Position numbers and translations under genes: made by a program | The notes under the pieces: generated by a model | Told to the model about the DNA's origin: nothing | The model's database searches: none | The model's input: only the letters and a program-made list of their open reading frames with translations | In this document: positions 60,854 to 64,000 of the stretch, piece after piece | Numbering within the stretch: position 1 is the first letter of the stretch | Layout of the letters: each line of letters opens with the position of its first letter | Assembly (NCBI RefSeq): GCF_014904735.1 | Contig: NZ_JACZCR010000047.1 | Coordinates: 62,001-126,000 of the forward strand | DNA: 64,000 bases | Direction of reading: 5' to 3' | Origin: Microbulbifer hainanensis | GTDB lineage: Bacteria > Pseudomonadota > Gammaproteobacteria > Pseudomonadales > Cellvibrionaceae

Positions 60854-61483
60854 ATGAGCGCAGAAGTAAACAGCAGAAAGCAGCCGCAACAAGAGAGATC
60901 GCGCCGGCGTCGGCAGCAAATACTGGACACCAGTATCGAGATATTGCAGCAGGACGGGCTGGAGAAACTCAACACCGCCGCCATCAGCGAGAAGCTGGGT
61001 ATTTCCGTCGGCTCCCTGTACCGGTATTTCCCCAACAAGCAGGCCATACTCCACACCCTGGCCGAACAGTGGCTGGCCGCCAACCGCGCTGCACTGGAAG
61101 AAATCGCGCACTGGCCCCTGGAGACCACAGAAGTGGAAAACTTTGTCGTGCCCTTTCTGGACAGGATGACCGAAGTCTATCGGGCACAGAGCGGTCTTGT
61201 TCGACTCCTGCAGACAATCATGGAAGTTCCGGAGTTGAGGGCGCTGGACGAGGAGCACGACCGCTTCGTGGTGCGCTTCCTCACACGCTTGTTAAAGCGT
61301 CTCGGGGTGGGCGAGACCAGGACGGAACGGGTGCGTCTCAGCGAATTGTTACTCAATCAGGGGCACTTCGGTTTGTCTCTGGTGATCACCCAGGGCCCGC
61401 GCCTGGGCAAGCGCAGCCTCGACGATCTGAAGACATGTCATATTGCGCTACTGCAGAAGCACCAGATAAAAGGTCGGGACTAA
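60854..61483 (+). CDS. TetR/AcrR-family transcriptional regulator
   Basis: A 209-residue regulator. The N-terminal helix-turn-helix is clear: RRRQQILDTSIEIL, then TAAISEKLGISVGSLYRYFPNKQAIL. The C-terminal ligand-binding part is family-variable. It is the last gene of the 55-61 kb cluster and, by position, the likely controller of the palindrome at 54982-55001. The gap of 135 bases before it could hold its own promoter. Confidence 0.92.
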   Translation: MSAEVNSRKQPQQERSRRRRQQILDTSIEILQQDGLEKLNTAAISEKLGISVGSLYRYFPNKQAILHTLAEQWLAANRAALEEIAHWPLETTEVENFVVPFLDRMTEVYRAQSGLVRLLQTIMEVPELRALDEEHDRFVVRFLTRLLKRLGVGETRTERVRLSELLLNQGHFGLSLVITQGPRLGKRSLDDLKTCHIALLQKHQIKGRD

Positions 61484-61484
61484 C

Positions 61485-61670
61485 CCGGCCAATAGGGATG
61501 CAGCCGAATTTGTCTTCGCTGGCGTCGTGCACGCCGGCGGGGCCAACTACCTGCCCGCCAAGCGCACTTTTGAAAGCGGTCTCGCAACCATGCAACTGTC
61601 GACCACGCCACTGCCCGCCGTGAGACAGGGCCATAGTGACCGCGCCGGGGAAACCACCATAGCCAACTGA
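61485..61670 (+). pseudogene. Decayed partial copy of the M48 protease gene (C-terminal extension)
   Basis: Bases 61497-61620 align without gaps to 54405-54528 in the M48 gene; my hand count finds 22 differences in 124 (about 82% identical). The reading frame is kept: YLPAKRTFESGLATMQL here against YLPAKRAFESGLSAMQL there. There is no start codon or ribosome site, the matching stops on both sides, and the frame ends at TGA 61668-61670. It covers only about 41 of 647 codons. So it is a remnant, not a gene. Confidence 0.85.
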
Positions 61671-61677
61671 CGCGCAT

Positions 61678-61706
61678 AAAAAAGCCGGCGTTAACGCCGG
61701 CTTTTT
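61678..61706. terminator. Bidirectional rho-independent terminator
   Basis: GCCGGCGTTAACGCCGGC (61684-61701) is a perfect palindrome with six A before and five T after. It separates the tetR/pseudogene side from the convergent Yip1 gene and can stop both. Confidence 0.92.
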
Positions 61707-61723
61707 ACGTCACCTTTTTTTAC

Positions 61724-62338
61724 TCAGTGCTGATAGATGGGCCCCAAGCCCATACTCCACAGCAGCACCGAACCGATTAGCACCGTCACCATCATGATCA
61801 GCGCTACCGTGACCACGGCGCTCGCATAGAGGAAGGCCCGGTCCTTATCCATATTCATCAGGATCGGGATACCCTCGTACATCAGGTAAATGGAATAGAG
61901 TCCCGCCAGCCCGATCACGGTGACGGTCAGCCACAGGTGGGGATAGAGGACCACGATGCTGGCCAGGAATATCGGTGTAGTCACGAACACCGCCAATGCT
62001 GTCCCTTCGTAGTGCCGCGTCGGTTCGTCACCTTCGACACCGTAGGACCTGGCCATCCAATTGATGAACTCACCCAACAGGTAAACGCCGATCAGCATTG
62101 CGAAGTAAGTCACTACGGCCAGCACTGCGGCACTTGGCGGCGTAAGTCTGGTCAGATGACCGCCCAGTTCGAAGCCGAAGCGGGTCACACCGATATAGCC
62201 TGCTATGCAAGGAATGAGCGCCAGAAATGGCACATGACTGAGAAAAACCTGCTTGAAGGAGTGCTTGTCGGCGCGAATTGCCGCCCACTCCCTATCTGGG
62301 TGGGTGAATATCCCAATGGTATGACTGAGTAAGCGCAC
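61724..62338 (-). CDS. Yip1 family membrane protein
   Basis: A 204-residue inner-membrane protein with five or six helices and the bacterial YIP1 start LLSHTIGIFTHPDREWAAI. Function in bacteria is unknown. The start is GTG 62338 with AGGGAG about 9 bases before it; no ATG would keep the conserved N-terminus. It is monocistronic by its own terminator. Confidence 0.88.
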   Translation of the reverse strand: MRLLSHTIGIFTHPDREWAAIRADKHSFKQVFLSHVPFLALIPCIAGYIGVTRFGFELGGHLTRLTPPSAAVLAVVTYFAMLIGVYLLGEFINWMARSYGVEGDEPTRHYEGTALAVFVTTPIFLASIVVLYPHLWLTVTVIGLAGLYSIYLMYEGIPILMNMDKDRAFLYASAVVTVALIMMVTVLIGSVLLWSMGLGPIYQH

Positions 62339-62442
62339 GCTGAGTCTCCCTTCACTGCTGTTGTCTAGCAGTATCGGGGGCGTAGCGCCAATTAACCAAT
62401 CGAATTCGGTAATAAGGCGCCGTTTTTAACAACTAAAAACTA

Positions 62443-63639
62443 CTAGCCATTCTGCACACAAACGCGGTTACGCCCGCTGCGCTTGGCTTTGTAAAGCGCA
62501 CGGTCCGCCGCCTGCAGCACGTCATCCGGTGTTTTCAGCTTGTCGCCGGCCACCGCGACACCGACACTGACCGTCGTCTTGATTACCTTGCCTTTACCGC
62601 CCTGCCCCCGACTGCGGCGCACCTTGGGACTATTTCCGGCCATTCGGTTCGGCGACCGGAGTCGCAGGGAATAGCCGGCAATTTTTTCCCGCATGTGCTC
62701 GAGGGAACGCTCTGCCCGCTCCCGGTCACTCCCGCGCATGACCACAACAAACTCCTCGCCGCCGTAGCGAAAGGCCCGGCCGCCGCCAAAGCGCGCAATC
62801 TGGCCCGCTACCATACGCAGCGCCTCGTCACCGACCTGGTGGCCGTGGCGGTCGTTGAGTTTCTTGAAGTGATCGATATCGATGACCGCAATACTGTAGT
62901 TGCGCCCCAGTGTCAGCAGATAGCGACTGTACGCGCGCCGCGAGGGGATCCCCGTCAACTCATCGCGAAATGCCAGTTCATAGGCACTGCGCAACACTAA
63001 CAGTACTAGCAGTATCCCGGCGCCCGTCATTGACAGGGTCAGCCCCCAATCGTCGACCCCGCGATTAAACAGCCAGAACAACACGACAATGCACGCCAGC
63101 ATGGCGAACGCCGTATGATCGGGGCGAAAGATGGCCCTGAAGCTCGCCAGCAGCAGCGCCGACGCAAACAGCAGTTTTGCCGCGGAAAGCGGTAGACCTG
63201 TGTGGATTGGCAGATGCCAGCTGGTGGCGAGTAAGTCTGTGCAGCAATCGCCCAACAGATAGAGCGCCACCCCCTGCACTGCAATCGCACAGCCCAGCGC
63301 CAGCCCGAAGCCGCTCAGCGGACTGCGATCGCGGGTGCCAGCGACCAACGCCAGGTTCAGCGCCACCAGTCCCAGCGACACGGCCTTCAGCGGCCCCGGC
63401 TGCAGCCAGTCCAGGTGTCCCATCGCCAGCCAGGTCGTCAGCAACAATGCAGCCGCGTAGGCAGTGCGACTGGATTTGAAAAAGGTTCCGAGCGCCGTGG
63501 CGCCGCCTAAAAGCACGAGCGGCAGTTGATCGTTGAGAAGCGGGCGGAAATCGAACCAGGAAAAGTACTGCGCGGCAAATCCGGCCAGGAGCAACCCTGG
63601 CGACCAGCCGTAACGCAGCCAGAAAAAATACGATGGCAT
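62443..63639 (-). CDS. Membrane-bound GGDEF diguanylate cyclase
   Basis: A 398-residue protein with about eight N-terminal membrane helices (residues 8-225) and a C-terminal GGDEF domain that makes cyclic di-GMP from two GTP. The A-site reads RYGGEEFVVVM, an active variant. The RxxD inhibitory site that usually precedes it is absent, so product inhibition is not expected. A basic insert of about 25 residues (after YSLRLRSPNRM) lies before the TVSVGVAV strand, a variation I know from some Pseudomonas-type cyclases. The membrane part is not a recognised sensor; the signal is unknown. Confidence 0.9.
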   Translation of the reverse strand: MPSYFFWLRYGWSPGLLLAGFAAQYFSWFDFRPLLNDQLPLVLLGGATALGTFFKSSRTAYAAALLLTTWLAMGHLDWLQPGPLKAVSLGLVALNLALVAGTRDRSPLSGFGLALGCAIAVQGVALYLLGDCCTDLLATSWHLPIHTGLPLSAAKLLFASALLLASFRAIFRPDHTAFAMLACIVVLFWLFNRGVDDWGLTLSMTGAGILLVLLVLRSAYELAFRDELTGIPSRRAYSRYLLTLGRNYSIAVIDIDHFKKLNDRHGHQVGDEALRMVAGQIARFGGGRAFRYGGEEFVVVMRGSDRERAERSLEHMREKIAGYSLRLRSPNRMAGNSPKVRRSRGQGGKGKVIKTTVSVGVAVAGDKLKTPDDVLQAADRALYKAKRSGRNRVCVQNG

Positions 63640-63726
63640 AGCGCGGCAAAGTGTGAAATTTGTCGCGATTATACGTGCGATATCACAGTATTGCCGGGAG
63701 TGAGTCGCAAATCAGTACAGTAGCGC

Positions 63727-64000
63727 TCAACTGTAGGATTTTCTCAGGCGGCTGAACTCGCCGACAAGCAATATGGCCAGTACCATTGAGGAGAGAATAA
63801 ACAGAGAGGTCTCTATTGTCCCCACTGCCAGCCCGCCGTCTTCCCGGGACTTTGTCAGTATGTCACCCAGCGTCGCACCGAGCGGTCGGGTCAGGACGAA
63901 CGCAACCCAGAAGAGTCTCGCCCGCGGCACATTGGTGGCGAAGTAGAAAATGGCAACGGTTAGCAACAGCCCGCCAAACAGCAGAGAACCACCGCCAAAG
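63727..64000 (-). CDS. C-terminus of a COG4705-like membrane protein, 5' end outside the window
   Basis: The frame is open from the window end to the stop at 63727-63729, about 91 residues. The repeating segment FYFATNVPRARLFWVAFVLTRPLGATLGDIL, spread over one helix and loop, is characteristic of COG4705 integral membrane proteins of unknown function, which contain several such GD-L repeats. At least two helices are included. Confidence 0.7.
   Translation of the reverse strand, partial: FGGGSLLFGGLLLTVAIFYFATNVPRARLFWVAFVLTRPLGATLGDILTKSREDGGLAVGTIETSLFILSSMVLAILLVGEFSRLRKSYS

Overview
The window is GC-rich chromosomal DNA of a marine-type gammaproteobacterium. Gene content fits the Cellvibrionales, and Microbulbifer or a close relative is my best guess. 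The basis is the dnaE-accA pair, a cydP-cydA-cydB-cydX-ybgE operon, a thrombospondin type 3 (TSP3) repeat lipoprotein, a pectinesterase, a TonB-dependent receptor and several zinc-peptidase lipoproteins. This assignment is inference; there is no rRNA gene to anchor it. I found no tRNA, rRNA, CRISPR array, transposase, integrase or phage gene.

Layout. 1-9.6 kb: tilS (its 3' end lies outside the window), a sugar porter and a DegV protein on the plus strand, a shared terminator, then accA and dnaE, followed by DUF1289 and a gamma-carbonic-anhydrase-fold protein (minus). 9.7-11.6 kb: an alkylation-repair pair, an Ada/AlkA fusion overlapping ogt. 12.1-15.1 kb: a 1016-residue lipoprotein with 22 TSP3 repeats. 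15.7-24.7 kb (minus): an M49-like lipoprotein peptidase, an Atm1-type ABC exporter, a CoA-type Nudix hydrolase and an RND efflux pair. 25.0-31.2 kb (plus): an arginine deiminase locus (antiporter, arcA, NhaC-type transporter), a Nudix hydrolase and a fatty-acid-hydroxylase-superfamily membrane protein. Nine copies of a 7-base repeat sit between the divergent efflux and arginine genes. 31.3-39.3 kb (minus): small housekeeping genes (NIF3-like, CnoX-like, MmcQ/YjbR-like), a DUF885-like peptidase, a flavin amine oxidase, a membrane-anchored nitrilase-family enzyme, an acyltransferase and a LysR regulator.

39.4-45.0 kb (plus): a Mut7-C protein, a secreted pectinesterase behind a cluster of ACCAAT sites, and the complete cytochrome bd operon including a 47-residue cydX. 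45.1-52.0 kb: nhaA, tlyA, an OsmC-like protein, DUF1272, phhB, a DUF885 lipoprotein and a thiolase. 52.2-54.8 kb: lemA and an M48 protease with a long C-terminal extension. 54.9-61.5 kb: TonB receptor, amidohydrolase, serine hydrolase and TetR regulator in one direction, with a probable promoter and an operator-like palindrome in front. 61.5-64 kb: a decayed copy of part of the M48 gene, a Yip1 protein, a GGDEF diguanylate cyclase and the end of a membrane protein.

The most interesting region is 54.4-61.7 kb. A four-gene uptake and hydrolysis cassette, whose substrate I cannot name, is bracketed by two related segments of 124 bases (about 82% identical by hand count). One lies inside the intact M48 gene and the other is a start-less remnant after tetR. 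This suggests the cassette arrived by insertion or rearrangement next to the protease gene. Other leads are an arginine deiminase locus lacking its usual arcB and arcC partners, the heptamer array between divergent promoters, the ACCAAT cluster, and two crossed terminators at 50.75-50.83 kb.
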